DNA from: JBCBZH01 sp039815415 | Lineage (GTDB): Bacteria; Bacteroidota; Rhodothermia; Rhodothermales; Rubricoccaceae | NCBI GenBank assembly: GCA_039815415.1 | Contig: JBCBZH010000052.1 | Location: 1-18,879 of the forward strand | Length of the DNA: 18,879 bases | Reading direction: 5' to 3' | Shown here: positions 1 through 6,906 of the stretch, in pieces | How positions within the stretch are numbered: the stretch's first letter is position 1 | Layout: each line of letters begins with the position of its first letter | Translations under genes and position numbers: made by a program | Notes under the pieces: model-generated | Databases searched by the model: none | Told to the model about the DNA's origin: nothing | Seen by the model: only the letters and a program-made list of their open reading frames with translations

Positions 1-743
1 CCTCTGCGCGCCGCGGGGCTTTCGTAGGTCTCGAGAGAGAGGACGCGGGCACCCCGGGCATAGAGACGGTCGAGGGCGAGAACCGGGCGAACGGACGGGT
101 AGGAGGGAGGCCAGTTGGCATTGTGATGGCGGCCGGTAAAGGCATCATCCAGGTTGCGCGATGCGCTGGTCCGGCGCCACGCATTCATGTCGCCGAGAAG
201 GACGGCGGGGCCGCTGGCGATGTACTCATGGTCCAAGAGCGCGCGTACCTGACGGGCTCGCGTTCGATCCACAAGCGCGAGGTGTGTCGCCGCGACCGTC
301 AGCGAGCGTTCATTGGCGCCTTCGACTCGGACCGCCAGTGCGGCACGGCGCTCGAGTCGTCCGAAGGTCAGGTTGATGGCCTGTGCTCCGGAGAGCGGCC
401 AGCGTGAGAGCACGGCGTTGCCCAGCTCTCCGCGCTTGTGGAGCCGCGTCACCACGAAGGCGAGGTGATAGCCGAGGCGCTCAGCTGCGAGCTGGAGCGG
501 ATCCTCCGCATGATAGGGGCGCAGGACCTCTTGCAAGGCGATCAGGTCTGAGCCCATCTCGTCGAGCACGTCCAGGGCGCGCTCGGGGCGATAGGCGCGG
601 CCCCCGCGTACGCCCGCCCATCGGTGCACGTTGTAGGTGGCAACCGTGATGCGAGGCCCCAGCGGCGGTACCGTGGCTGGACCCCGTGCCGATAGCAGTT
701 CGGCAAGGTAGGGGGCGATGGAGGAGGACGCTGGAGAAGGCAC
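1..743 (-). CDS. Endonuclease/exonuclease/phosphatase (EEP) family protein, C-terminus cut by window edge
   Basis: The reading frame is open to the left edge, giving 247 visible residues. EEP-fold enzymes are Mg-dependent phosphodiesterases that cleave nucleic acids or phospho-substrates. Signature elements appear in family order: ATYNVH (about residues 35-40, metal-binding Asn), LQEV (70-73, metal-binding Glu), THLAL (153-157), LLGDMNAW (182-189, the GDxN motif) and LDRLYA (224-229). The final Asp-His motif should lie just beyond the edge. The frame has no ATG; after the in-frame stop near 806 the first plausible start is GTG at 743, without a Shine-Dalgarno. No signal peptide is evident. 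It is divergent from the zinc-ribbon gene at 841. The precise substrate cannot be told; family confidence is high, the start is uncertain. Confidence 0.82.
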   Translation of the reverse strand, partial: MPSPASSSIAPYLAELLSARGPATVPPLGPRITVATYNVHRWAGVRGGRAYRPERALDVLDEMGSDLIALQEVLRPYHAEDPLQLAAERLGYHLAFVVTRLHKRGELGNAVLSRWPLSGAQAINLTFGRLERRAALAVRVEGANERSLTVAATHLALVDRTRARQVRALLDHEYIASGPAVLLGDMNAWRRTSASRNLDDAFTGRHHNANWPPSYPSVRPVLALDRLYARGARVLSLETYESPAARR

Positions 744-840
744 GGGATGAGTCGTGGCGACACCATGAAAACAGCCTTCGGGTAGACCGCGATCCCAGGG
801 AGGCCGTTATCCTGCGAACAATTGATCCCACACATCCCCA

Positions 841-1212
841 ATGGACCGACTTCAATGCAAGGCTTGTGGCTCGTACTCTATGCTTCCCATGGAGTTGGAG
901 GCAGACGAGACCACCGAGTTGGGTCTGCTCGACGATCACGAGGCCCGCTTTTTTACCTGCCACGTTTGTGGCGATAACTGGCTCAGCGTCCGGCGCGTCG
1001 AATCTGGCGACTGTCAGATCACGTTCGTGCACCAGATGGGCCTCCAACCGCTTCTCAAGCGCACCGCTATCATGGCAACGCCCGTCGTGATAACGGAGGA
1101 CACGGTTGAGCGCTGGGACTACTACATGGGTGACGACGCCGTTGAGGAGTCCGAGTGGCGGGATGTCCTTGGAGAACGTCGCCGCATTCTCCGTTCGATC
1201 AGCACCAACTGA
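841..1212 (+). CDS. Small zinc-ribbon protein of unknown function
   Basis: This 123-residue protein carries two CxxC pairs, C6-C9 (CKAC) and C40-C43 (CHVC), spaced as in a zinc ribbon, with an acidic stretch between them. The remaining part is soluble, contains WDYYMGDD and ends in an Arg-rich helix. No signal peptide or membrane segment is seen. The second knuckle (FTCHVCGDNW) resembles zinc ribbons that bind nucleic acid or protein, but no catalytic domain is attached, so the function is unknown. The ATG at 841 places the first knuckle at the usual distance from the N-terminus. It is followed after 23 bases by a strong hairpin terminator and is convergent with the lipoprotein gene. Confidence 0.75.
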   Translation: MDRLQCKACGSYSMLPMELEADETTELGLLDDHEARFFTCHVCGDNWLSVRRVESGDCQITFVHQMGLQPLLKRTAIMATPVVITEDTVERWDYYMGDDAVEESEWRDVLGERRRILRSISTN

Positions 1213-1235
1213 TCCCATCGGGCTGGCGCCCGGTT

Positions 1236-1270
1236 GAGGCTCGCTCCGGTCTGGAGCGAGCCTCTCTTAT
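1236..1270. terminator. Bidirectional hairpin terminator between convergent genes
   Basis: A perfect 12-bp stem (1236-1247 with 1253-1264, five-base loop) is followed on the plus strand by the T-rich TCTTAT. It sits between the ends of the zinc-ribbon gene (1212) and the lipoprotein gene (1267), so it can serve both, although only the plus side has a U-rich tail. Confidence 0.75.
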
Positions 1271-1656
1271 TCCGTGGAGGTGTCGATGGGCTCCGCGACG
1301 ATGGTGTCGGGACCTTCGAACAGGGCCACGTGGCAGTCCTCTCGCCCGACGGTGAACTCCGCGCTGGCGAACACGGTGTCGTCCGTGGCCTCGAACGTGA
1401 GCAGATCGCCGCTGCGCTGAACGAAGGCCAGGTTGTTGTCTGTCAGGAGGGTGTACTCCCCGAGCGAATCCGCAATCGAGAAGCCGATGGCCTGCAGGTT
1501 TCGCGTGTTGGTAAGCCGGGTTCGGAGGAATTTGACCGGCGCGCCCTCTTCGTCCACCACACGGACCGTGATGCGTCGAAGCTCGTCGGTGCAGGTGTCT
1601 CCGGCGTCGCAGCCTGCCAGGATCAGGGCGGCCAGGGCTAGAGACATCGTTCGCAT
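1267..1656 (-). CDS. Putative lipoprotein, unknown function
   Basis: The 129-residue product starts MRTMSLALAALILAGC, a type II signal peptide with lipobox LAGC and lipidation cysteine at position 16. The mature part has a second cysteine (TCTDEL) and a beta-rich segment (RRITVRVVDEEGAP) reminiscent of carboxypeptidase-regulatory/Ig-like strands, with a further cysteine near the C-terminus (REDCHVAL) that could pair with it. An upstream ATG at 1692 would add 12 residues ahead of the signal peptide and is disfavoured. It lies 79 bases downstream of the oxidoreductase gene on the same strand. No enzymatic motif is seen; it is likely an envelope-anchored accessory protein. Confidence 0.7.
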   Translation of the reverse strand: MRTMSLALAALILAGCDAGDTCTDELRRITVRVVDEEGAPVKFLRTRLTNTRNLQAIGFSIADSLGEYTLLTDNNLAFVQRSGDLLTFEATDDTVFASAEFTVGREDCHVALFEGPDTIVAEPIDTSTE

Positions 1657-1702
1657 ACTCGGAGCGTCTAGGCGAGCTACGATCCTAGCCACAGTCCTGA
1701 CT

Positions 1703-1733
1703 CAGGGCAAGGGGTACCTCGCAAAGTGCCCTG
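1703..1733 (-). terminator. Weak hairpin just after the oxidoreductase stop codon
   Basis: A 7-bp stem (1703-1709 with 1727-1733) encloses a 17-base loop, three bases beyond the stop of the oxidoreductase gene. There is no T tract, so it may be a weak terminator or an RNA 3'-end stabiliser. Evidence is the inverted repeat only. Confidence 0.3.
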
Positions 1734-1735
1734 GG

Positions 1736-2764
1736 CTACGCCAGCTCGATGCGGACGGCCGATGTGCGCAGAGACCGTTTGGCCGCCTCCATCAGGCGGA
1801 CCGTCGCCAGCCCGTCGGCCCCATCCGTGAGAGGCGCGCGTTGTTCGCGGATAGCGGCGACAAACTCTCGGCACTCGAGTGCTAGAGGCTCTTGGGTTGA
1901 GAGGCGAGGCAGGTGGACCTCACCCCAGCGGGCTCGGGGCGCCTGAGCATAATCCATCCGTGTCCGATCATCCACGGCATCCACTCTGGAGACGAGTTGG
2001 AGAGGCCTGGTCGGAGCCATGTCGTCGAATACAGCGAGGCCTTGGGAGCCCACGACGGTCAGCCTGCGGGTCTTCAGCACTTCGCTCCGACTGAGGTGCA
2101 GATGGGCGAGAGCTTCGCTGCCAAATTCGATGGTGAGCATGACCACATCCTCGGCTCCGTCGGTCGTGTACCGACGCCCATGTGCTGTGACAGCGGTCGG
2201 CGTGTCCTGCATGAGTGCCTGCGTAACCGACAGAGCCGAAGGGCCCAACTGATCCAGAACCGAGACAGTCGATGCACTCCCTAGCCCGCCGAGGTGCCAG
2301 GACTGGGTGCGAAGAGTCCCGAGGGTGCCTTCGTCGATGACCGTCTGAAGTCGCTGAATCGCAGGATGGTAGCGCAGTACATGGCCTGTCATCAGCAGGA
2401 GATCCTTCGAGCTGGCGAGGGAGACCAGGGCTGAGGCGGCCTCAGACGTTTCAGCCAGCGGTGCCTCGACGAACACATGTTTCCTAGCTTCGAGGCAGTC
2501 GGTTGCGATGGCTGTAGAGCGCGCGCTGGGCGCGATCACGACGGCATCGACCGACGAATCGGCGAGGACCGTTTCGATCCGCGACGTGGTTCGGGCGCGG
2601 GGTGCCATCTGGGCGGCAGCGGACAGCAAGGTGTCATCGGTGTCGCAAATGACGACCAGCTCAGCGCTGGGAAGAGCGGCCAGATTTCGGAGCAGGTTTC
2701 GCCCCCAGCCGTCCACACCAATCTGCGCGAGGCGGACGATTTCGGTAAACGTGAACGACGACAT
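1736..2764 (-). CDS. Gfo/Idh/MocA family oxidoreductase with altered EKP motif
   Basis: The protein has a Rossmann NAD(P)-binding domain at the N-terminus (VRLAQIGVDGWGRNLLRN, then LVVICDTDD) and the family C-terminal domain. Conserved landmarks are VDAVVIAPS, KHVFVEAPL and MTGHVLRYHPAIQRL. Relatives oxidise or reduce sugars, inositols or sugar nucleotides. The usual EKP motif is EAP here: the codon is GCA (Ala) where a catalytic Lys is normal, so activity may be altered or lost. The protein is of typical family length. I prefer the ATG at 2764, close to the Rossmann strand; an in-frame ATG at 2800 would add 12 residues. The gene ends RIELA, encoded by a copy of the repeated 10-mer. The lipoprotein gene follows on the same strand. 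Confidence 0.88.
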   Translation of the reverse strand: MSSFTFTEIVRLAQIGVDGWGRNLLRNLAALPSAELVVICDTDDTLLSAAAQMAPRARTTSRIETVLADSSVDAVVIAPSARSTAIATDCLEARKHVFVEAPLAETSEAASALVSLASSKDLLLMTGHVLRYHPAIQRLQTVIDEGTLGTLRTQSWHLGGLGSASTVSVLDQLGPSALSVTQALMQDTPTAVTAHGRRYTTDGAEDVVMLTIEFGSEALAHLHLSRSEVLKTRRLTVVGSQGLAVFDDMAPTRPLQLVSRVDAVDDRTRMDYAQAPRARWGEVHLPRLSTQEPLALECREFVAAIREQRAPLTDGADGLATVRLMEAAKRSLRTSAVRIELA

Positions 2765-2874
2765 AGCAGAGCGGGGTGTGAGTGCGGCGGCATGAGACAC
2801 CGAATCGCCAGCTGGCTACCGCAGACCGTTGGGTCGTGGCGGACGTAGCTTCGCGTCAAGCTAGCGCACACCCC

Positions 2875-3009
2875 ATGACTGCACTTGTCCTTGCCCCATC
2901 CGTCGGCCACGACCTGACCGGGCTGGTATGGATGCCCATTGCATCCATCCTCCTCCCGATCCTGTTTCTGATCGTGATCTGGCTCCTCGGAAGCCGCCGC
3001 ACGGTCTGA
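2875..3009 (+). CDS. Small single-pass membrane protein (44 aa)
   Basis: A short reading frame from ATG 2875 encodes 44 residues, with one clear hydrophobic helix (about residues 20-40, MPIASILLPILFLIVIWLLG) ending in a positively charged SRRTV tail. The positive-inside rule would place the C-terminus in the cytoplasm. It is divergent from the oxidoreductase gene and is followed by a hairpin terminator 24 bases later, which supports a real transcript. No family is recognised. Translation is inferred only from the TM composition and the terminator. Confidence 0.5.
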   Translation: MTALVLAPSVGHDLTGLVWMPIASILLPILFLIVIWLLGSRRTV

Positions 3010-3032
3010 GCCGCATCCCGGGGAAACACGCA

Positions 3033-3070
3033 AGCGCCGCGCTGGGCTCTTCCCAACGCGGCGCTCTAAA
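3033..3070. terminator. Hairpin terminator between convergent genes
   Basis: A 9-bp stem (3033-3041 with 3057-3065) continues after one mismatch into four more pairs (43-46 with 52-55) around a five-base loop. It lies between the end of the small membrane protein (3009) and the end of the TPR gene (3089). Tails on both sides are only moderately T-rich. Confidence 0.55.
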
Positions 3071-3088
3071 TGGCTGCGAGCGGAGCGG

Positions 3089-3889
3089 TCAGTCGGTGCC
3101 GCCGCCGTCGTCGAGCTGGCCGATGTAGTGGGTGCCCCAGCCTTCCCAGGCGCCTCCCTGGGTCTGCTCGAAGGCAGCGCGGGCTTCCTCTGTGTTACCG
3201 ATCTTCATGTGGGCCAGGCCCAGCTGGATGTAGTAGCCCGAGCGGTCGGCCTCGCCTTCGCTGGCGGCGACTGCGGCCTCGGCATAGGGCAGGGCGTCGG
3301 CACCGCGATCCATGGCGTTGTAGGCCTGAGCGTAGTAGAACGCTGTTCGCGTGGAGTCATACCCGGCTTCCATGACCTGGTTGAGCATCCCAAGTGCCTC
3401 TTCGGCCTGCGCTGGCGTCGGGTTGGCTGAGAGAAGAGAGACGGCGTTGTTAAACGCCTCCGCTGTGGCTTGGGTGGCAGCACGGGCTTCCAAGCCCTCT
3501 ACCAGACGCGCCAGCTCGTTGCTCGCGGCGTTCAGAGCCGCGTTGTCCTCGGCCGCTTCCGCCAGCTTGACGGCATTCTCATAGGCGGTTCGAGAGTCTT
3601 CAAAGCGGCGAAGCTGGCCCAGGGTCCGGGCGCGGCCGAGAGCGATGCGGGCGTTGGCTGCGTCGAGTTCGAGAGCTTGCTCGTAGAGTCCCAGTGCTGC
3701 CTCAAAATTGGAGGTGTCGGCAGCGGCCTCGGCTTGGTCGTAGAGGGCGCGAGCGAGTTCGGGGTTGGAGGCGTCGGACGTGTCGGCTAGGACCGAGTCT
3801 GCGGCGACGGGCATGGTGTCCTGTGCGGAAGCAGGCAGCGCGAGGCTGAAGACGAGCGCCAGGACGGCAAGCAGAGAGAATCGAGACAT
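3089..3889 (-). CDS. Exported tetratricopeptide-repeat protein
   Basis: The 266-residue protein has a Sec signal peptide (MSRFSLLAVLALVFSLALPASAQ, cleavage after about residue 22). The rest is almost entirely helical TPR units, for example NFEAALGLYEQALELDAANARIALGRARTL and RFEDSRTAYENAVKLAEAAED, then AEEALGMLNQVMEAGYDSTRTAFYYAQAYNAM and a last pair ending near IGNTEEARAAFEQ. TPR arrays bind partner proteins; here the site is the periplasm. The C-terminus ends in an acidic DDGGGTD. The gene stands alone between terminator hairpins and has a Bacteroidota-like promoter about 40 bases upstream. The partner is unknown. Confidence 0.85.
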   Translation of the reverse strand: MSRFSLLAVLALVFSLALPASAQDTMPVAADSVLADTSDASNPELARALYDQAEAAADTSNFEAALGLYEQALELDAANARIALGRARTLGQLRRFEDSRTAYENAVKLAEAAEDNAALNAASNELARLVEGLEARAATQATAEAFNNAVSLLSANPTPAQAEEALGMLNQVMEAGYDSTRTAFYYAQAYNAMDRGADALPYAEAAVAASEGEADRSGYYIQLGLAHMKIGNTEEARAAFEQTQGGAWEGWGTHYIGQLDDGGGTD

Positions 3890-3927
3890 TCGGAAGGAGG
3901 GTGACGGCTGGTGGGGGGAACCGGCCC

Positions 3928-3959
3928 GGAAAATACAGAGACCGTGCCGCTGCCCGAAA
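3928..3959 (-). promoter_or_regulatory. Possible Bacteroidota-type promoter of the TPR gene
   Basis: On the minus strand TATTTTCC (3928-3935) resembles the -7 element TAnnTTTG and TTTC (3956-3959) resembles the -33 TTTG, with 20 bases between them. The start codon follows after about 40 bases. It is a consensus match only. Confidence 0.33.
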
Positions 3960-4045
3960 CGGCCTCGTGGGGCGTTTTCGTGCGCCCTGGGTGTCCAGGC
4001 CGATGGACGGGCTGGTGTCTGAGCGAGACGGCGCCGAGCTGGCGA

Positions 4046-4771
4046 CTAGAAGTTCGGAGTGAGGCCGGCTTCGTGCACGAAGCTATCGATCATCGCGACG
4101 GCCTCGTTCGGATCGTCGGTCAGCTGGAAGAGATCGGTGTCCTCTGGCGAGATGTAGCCTTCTGCTTTGAGGGTGTTCTCGATCCAGTCGAGCAGGCCCG
4201 TCCAGTAATCCGTTCCCATCAGGACAACCGGGAATCGAGCCGTCTTGCGGGTCTGAATCAGGGTCAGGCTCTCGAACAGCTCGTCCATGGTTCCAAACCC
4301 ACCCGGCAGCACCACAAATCCCTGCGCGTACTTGACGAACATCGTCTTGCGCGCGAAGAAGAAGTCGAACATCAGGTTATGCTGGGGATCGATGTAGGGG
4401 TTTCCGCCTTGTTCGTGCGGCAAGGTGATGTTGAGACCCACAGACGTGCCGCCGCCCTGCTGCGCGCCCTTGTTGGCTGCTTCCATGATGCCAGGCCCGC
4501 CGCCGGTAATGACCGCATAGCCACTCTCGGCCAGGACTCGGCTCACGTCCACGCCCATCTCGTAGTAGCGCGTTCCCGGCTTCGTGCGGGCCGATCCAAA
4601 CACGGACACGCTGGGGCCGCACTGCGCCAGTCGTTCGAACCCTTCGACGAACTCGCTCATGATTCGGAACACGCGCCAGGTGTCTTTGAGGCGCATTTCA
4701 TTCCACGTCGCCAGCTCGTCGGGTCGCATCGTCTTCCGTGCGTCGTAGGGCGTTTCGATTCGGTCGGGCAT
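4046..4771 (-). CDS. LOG-family (TIGR00730) Rossmann-fold nucleoside monophosphate phosphoribohydrolase
   Basis: The 241-residue protein has both hallmark motifs of LOG/lysine-decarboxylase-like proteins: GGGPGIMEA (residues 90-98) and PGGFGTMDE (156-164), the latter holding the Thr and Glu that contact the substrate phosphoribosyl group. Characterised members cleave nucleoside 5'-monophosphates (AMP or cytokinin riboside monophosphate) to free base and ribose 5-phosphate. The N-terminal extension of about 50 residues (RPDELATWNEMRLKDTWRVF) is typical of the longer bacterial subgroup. No signal peptide is present; the enzyme is cytoplasmic. ATG 4771 fits the family N-terminus. It is a single gene upstream of the TPR gene. 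Older databases call such proteins lysine decarboxylases, which the motifs do not support. Confidence 0.92.
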   Translation of the reverse strand: MPDRIETPYDARKTMRPDELATWNEMRLKDTWRVFRIMSEFVEGFERLAQCGPSVSVFGSARTKPGTRYYEMGVDVSRVLAESGYAVITGGGPGIMEAANKGAQQGGGTSVGLNITLPHEQGGNPYIDPQHNLMFDFFFARKTMFVKYAQGFVVLPGGFGTMDELFESLTLIQTRKTARFPVVLMGTDYWTGLLDWIENTLKAEGYISPEDTDLFQLTDDPNEAVAMIDSFVHEAGLTPNF

Positions 4772-4793
4772 CGTTGGCAGCGGTGAGGAAATC

Positions 4794-4830
4794 AGAGCGG
4801 CCCCCCGTCCGGTAAGGACGAGGGGCCGCA
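4794..4830 (-). terminator. Terminator of the OmpA-like lipoprotein gene
   Basis: The arms 4797-4804 and 4822-4829 form an 8-bp GC stem, with an inner 4-bp stem (4807-4810 with 4816-4819) after a 2x2 internal loop. Reading the minus strand it lies just after the OmpA-like stop and is followed by TCTGATTTCC, moderately T-rich. Confidence 0.6.
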
Positions 4831-4866
4831 GAAGCTAGCGTCCGACAGGCGGACGAGGGCAGAGAC

Positions 4867-5565
4867 CTAGTTGGTCTGGCTCTCGACCTCGCTCCGGTAC
4901 TCGTCGCTCGCGAAGATCGAGATCTCGACGCGTCGGTTCAGCTCACGGTCGGCTTCGGTGTTCTCAGCAACGAGCGGGCTGGTCTCACCGTATCCACGCG
5001 CATCCATTCGGGCGCGGGAGACGCCGTTGGCCGCGAGGAAGTTGGCAACCGCCTGGGCACGGTTCTCACTCAGCGTCTGGTTGAAGTCCGCCGGGCCATC
5101 CGTGGACGCGTGGCCATCGATCTGGAGGTCGTGGCCGGGGTAGTTCTGGAGGCTGGATGCCAGGTCTGCCAGATCGGCCCGGACGCCAGCGCGAAGCGTG
5201 GCCTGGCCGCGATCAAACAGCAGGTTGTTGTCAAAGCGGATGGCGATACCGGCGGTGTTGCCGTCGTCACCGGGGACCGGCTCGATGGAGGCATTCTCCA
5301 GCTCGGCATCCAGCTCGGCAGCCTGCTTGTCCATCTGGCGACCGATGACTGCACCCGCGGTGCCGCCGACAGCTGCGCCGATAATGGCGCCTCGAGCTGT
5401 GGAGCCTGTCGCGCGACCGACAACGCCGCCGATGATGGCACCTGCACCTGCGCCAACGACGGCGCCCTTACCGGTGCGGTTCATGGAGGAGCACCCGACC
5501 TGGGTGAAACCGAAAATGAGAGTGAGGGCTAGCGGAAGTGCGTAGCGAAGACGTGTGGCAGTCAT
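4867..5565 (-). CDS. OmpA-family lipoprotein with glycine-zipper domain
   Basis: The 232-residue protein has a lipoprotein signal (lipobox ending at C25, FTQVGC), a glycine-zipper segment (about residues 32-76: GKGAVVGAGAGAIIGGVVG and a second GAIIGAAVGGTAGAVIG) able to insert in or associate with membrane, and a C-terminal OmpA domain (about 108-218). The OmpA part has the peptidoglycan-binding signature, with IDGHASTDG, LSENRAQAV and NRRVEI. It probably tethers the outer membrane to the cell wall. The architecture matches YmgG-like/OmpA lipoproteins seen across Gram-negative bacteria. The gene is divergent from the isoaspartyl peptidase across a 265-base spacer and is followed by its own terminator. 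Confidence 0.9.
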   Translation of the reverse strand: MTATRLRYALPLALTLIFGFTQVGCSSMNRTGKGAVVGAGAGAIIGGVVGRATGSTARGAIIGAAVGGTAGAVIGRQMDKQAAELDAELENASIEPVPGDDGNTAGIAIRFDNNLLFDRGQATLRAGVRADLADLASSLQNYPGHDLQIDGHASTDGPADFNQTLSENRAQAVANFLAANGVSRARMDARGYGETSPLVAENTEADRELNRRVEISIFASDEYRSEVESQTN

Positions 5566-5613
5566 GGGTTCGAGGTGATGTGTGGTGGAGAGTGGGGGAC
5601 GTGAGAAGGGACC

Positions 5614-5642
5614 TCATCTTACGACATCCAGAAGCCTTCAAG
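5614..5642 (-). promoter_or_regulatory. Possible promoter of the OmpA-like gene
   Basis: On the minus strand CTTG (5639-5642) and TAAGATGA (5614-5621) approximate the -33 and -7 elements of Bacteroidota promoters with a 17-base spacer, about 50 bases ahead of the start codon. The match is imperfect. Confidence 0.28.
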
Positions 5643-5670
5643 TTCCATACCCGCCCGCTTGAGGCAGTGA

Positions 5671-5691
5671 AATGGGCAATTCTGGCCCATT
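5671..5691. promoter_or_regulatory. Inverted repeat in divergent intergenic region, possible operator
   Basis: AATGGGC (5671-5677) and GCCCATT (5685-5691) form a perfect 7-bp inverted repeat with a 7-base centre, in the 265-base spacer between the divergent OmpA-like and isoaspartyl-peptidase genes. It could be a dimeric regulator site or an RNA hairpin. The rest of the spacer holds one copy of the repeated 10-mer (5809-5818) and no other recognisable element. Confidence 0.3.
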
Positions 5692-5830
5692 AAGCCATAC
5701 GCGTCGTCGTCTAGGGTGGACACGAGCGCCGTATGGTGAGGTCGATGGGATCGCCGCGGGGAGGCCGCAGTCGGTCACGCGTCCGAGGTCTCGCTCCGAT
5801 ATCTTGGTCGCCAGCTCGATCCTCATTCCC

Positions 5831-6862
5831 ATGCGCTTTCTCCTCGCCGCCGTCCTCGTCGCTCTGGTCTCCCTCCCGGGCGCGCCGGTTTCTGCTCAGC
5901 CGGCCGATCCCGTTGTGCTGGTGATTCATGGAGGGGCGGGCACCATCCTCCGCGCGAACATGACCGACGAGCGGGATGCCTCCATCCGGGCATCGTTGGA
6001 AGAGGCTCTCCGTGCAGGGCACAGCGAACTTGGGGCTGGCGCTTCAGCGATGGATGCAGTATTGGCTGCGATTCAGGTGCTCGAAGAGGACCCGCAGTTC
6101 AATGCCGGGCGGGGTGGTGTCTTCGCCGCCGATGGCACGGTTCGTCACGATGCCTCGGTGATGGATGGGGCGACTGGGCTTGCAGGGGCATCCGCAGGCA
6201 CCATGCACGTTCGCAGCCCGATTCATCTCGCGCGGGCGGTGATGGAGGCGTCGCCTCACGTGATGCTGACGGAATCCGGAGCCGAGGAATTTGCCCTGCA
6301 GCAAAGCCTCGAGCTGGTGCCGAACACATACTTCCACACCGAGAGCCGCCGGGCGTCGCTCGATCGCGTTCAGCGGCGCGAGCGAGAGCAGTCTGGAGCT
6401 GCGCTGGGGCTGCCAGGAGAGGCCGAGCCAGAGCCGTGGCAGATGCATGGGACAGTGGGAGCCGTGGCGCTCGACCAGAATGGACATCTGGCTGCGGGGA
6501 CGTCCACGGGGGGCATGACCAACAAGCGATGGGGACGCGTTGGCGATGCGCCCATCATCGGAGCCGGGACGTATGCCGACGATGCGACCTGCGGCGTCAG
6601 CGCGACCGGATGGGGCGAGTACTTCATCCGGCTCGGCGTCGCGCGTGACATCTCGGCTCGGATGGAGTACCTCGGCGAATCCGTAGATGAGGCCGCCACG
6701 CACGTCATCAACACCAAGCTCGAGGCCTCGGGAGGGACCGGCGGCGTGATCGCCCTGGACCGCGACGGCAACGTGTCCATGCCGTTCAACACGGAGGGCA
6801 TGTACCGGGCAACCATCACGCGTAGCGGCGTCGTTACGACAGGCATCTACGGTGATGAGTAG
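5831..6862 (+). CDS. Exported isoaspartyl peptidase/L-asparaginase (Ntn hydrolase, type 2)
   Basis: The 343-residue precursor begins with a Sec signal peptide (MRFLLAAVLVALVSLPGAPVSA, then QPADP), so ATG 5831 is chosen although the frame is open 159 bases further upstream. Family motifs: VIHGGAG near the mature N-terminus, NAGRGGVF, MDGATGLAGASAG, and HGTVGAVAL with the catalytic nucleophile Thr208, where autocleavage separates alpha and beta chains. TSTGGMTNKRWGRVGDAPIIGAGTYAD follows as the usual beta-chain substrate-binding segment. These enzymes hydrolyse beta-aspartyl dipeptides and asparagine; here the product acts in the periplasm or outside. The alkA-like gene starts 44 bases downstream, probably on the same transcript. 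Confidence 0.92.
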   Translation: MRFLLAAVLVALVSLPGAPVSAQPADPVVLVIHGGAGTILRANMTDERDASIRASLEEALRAGHSELGAGASAMDAVLAAIQVLEEDPQFNAGRGGVFAADGTVRHDASVMDGATGLAGASAGTMHVRSPIHLARAVMEASPHVMLTESGAEEFALQQSLELVPNTYFHTESRRASLDRVQRREREQSGAALGLPGEAEPEPWQMHGTVGAVALDQNGHLAAGTSTGGMTNKRWGRVGDAPIIGAGTYADDATCGVSATGWGEYFIRLGVARDISARMEYLGESVDEAATHVINTKLEASGGTGGVIALDRDGNVSMPFNTEGMYRATITRSGVVTTGIYGDE

Positions 6863-6906
6863 GCGCCAACGACCGGAGACGGAAGTCAGAGCCTCCTCCG
6901 CGCAGT

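Noticed and set aside
481..1218. 245-residue minus-strand open frame
   Set aside because: It overlaps the EEP frame and is antisense to the zinc-ribbon gene; it shows no family motif and is Arg/Ser/Ala-rich, unlike the two real genes.
3911..4786. 291-residue plus-strand open frame
   Set aside because: Antisense to the LOG-family gene, which has both hallmark motifs.
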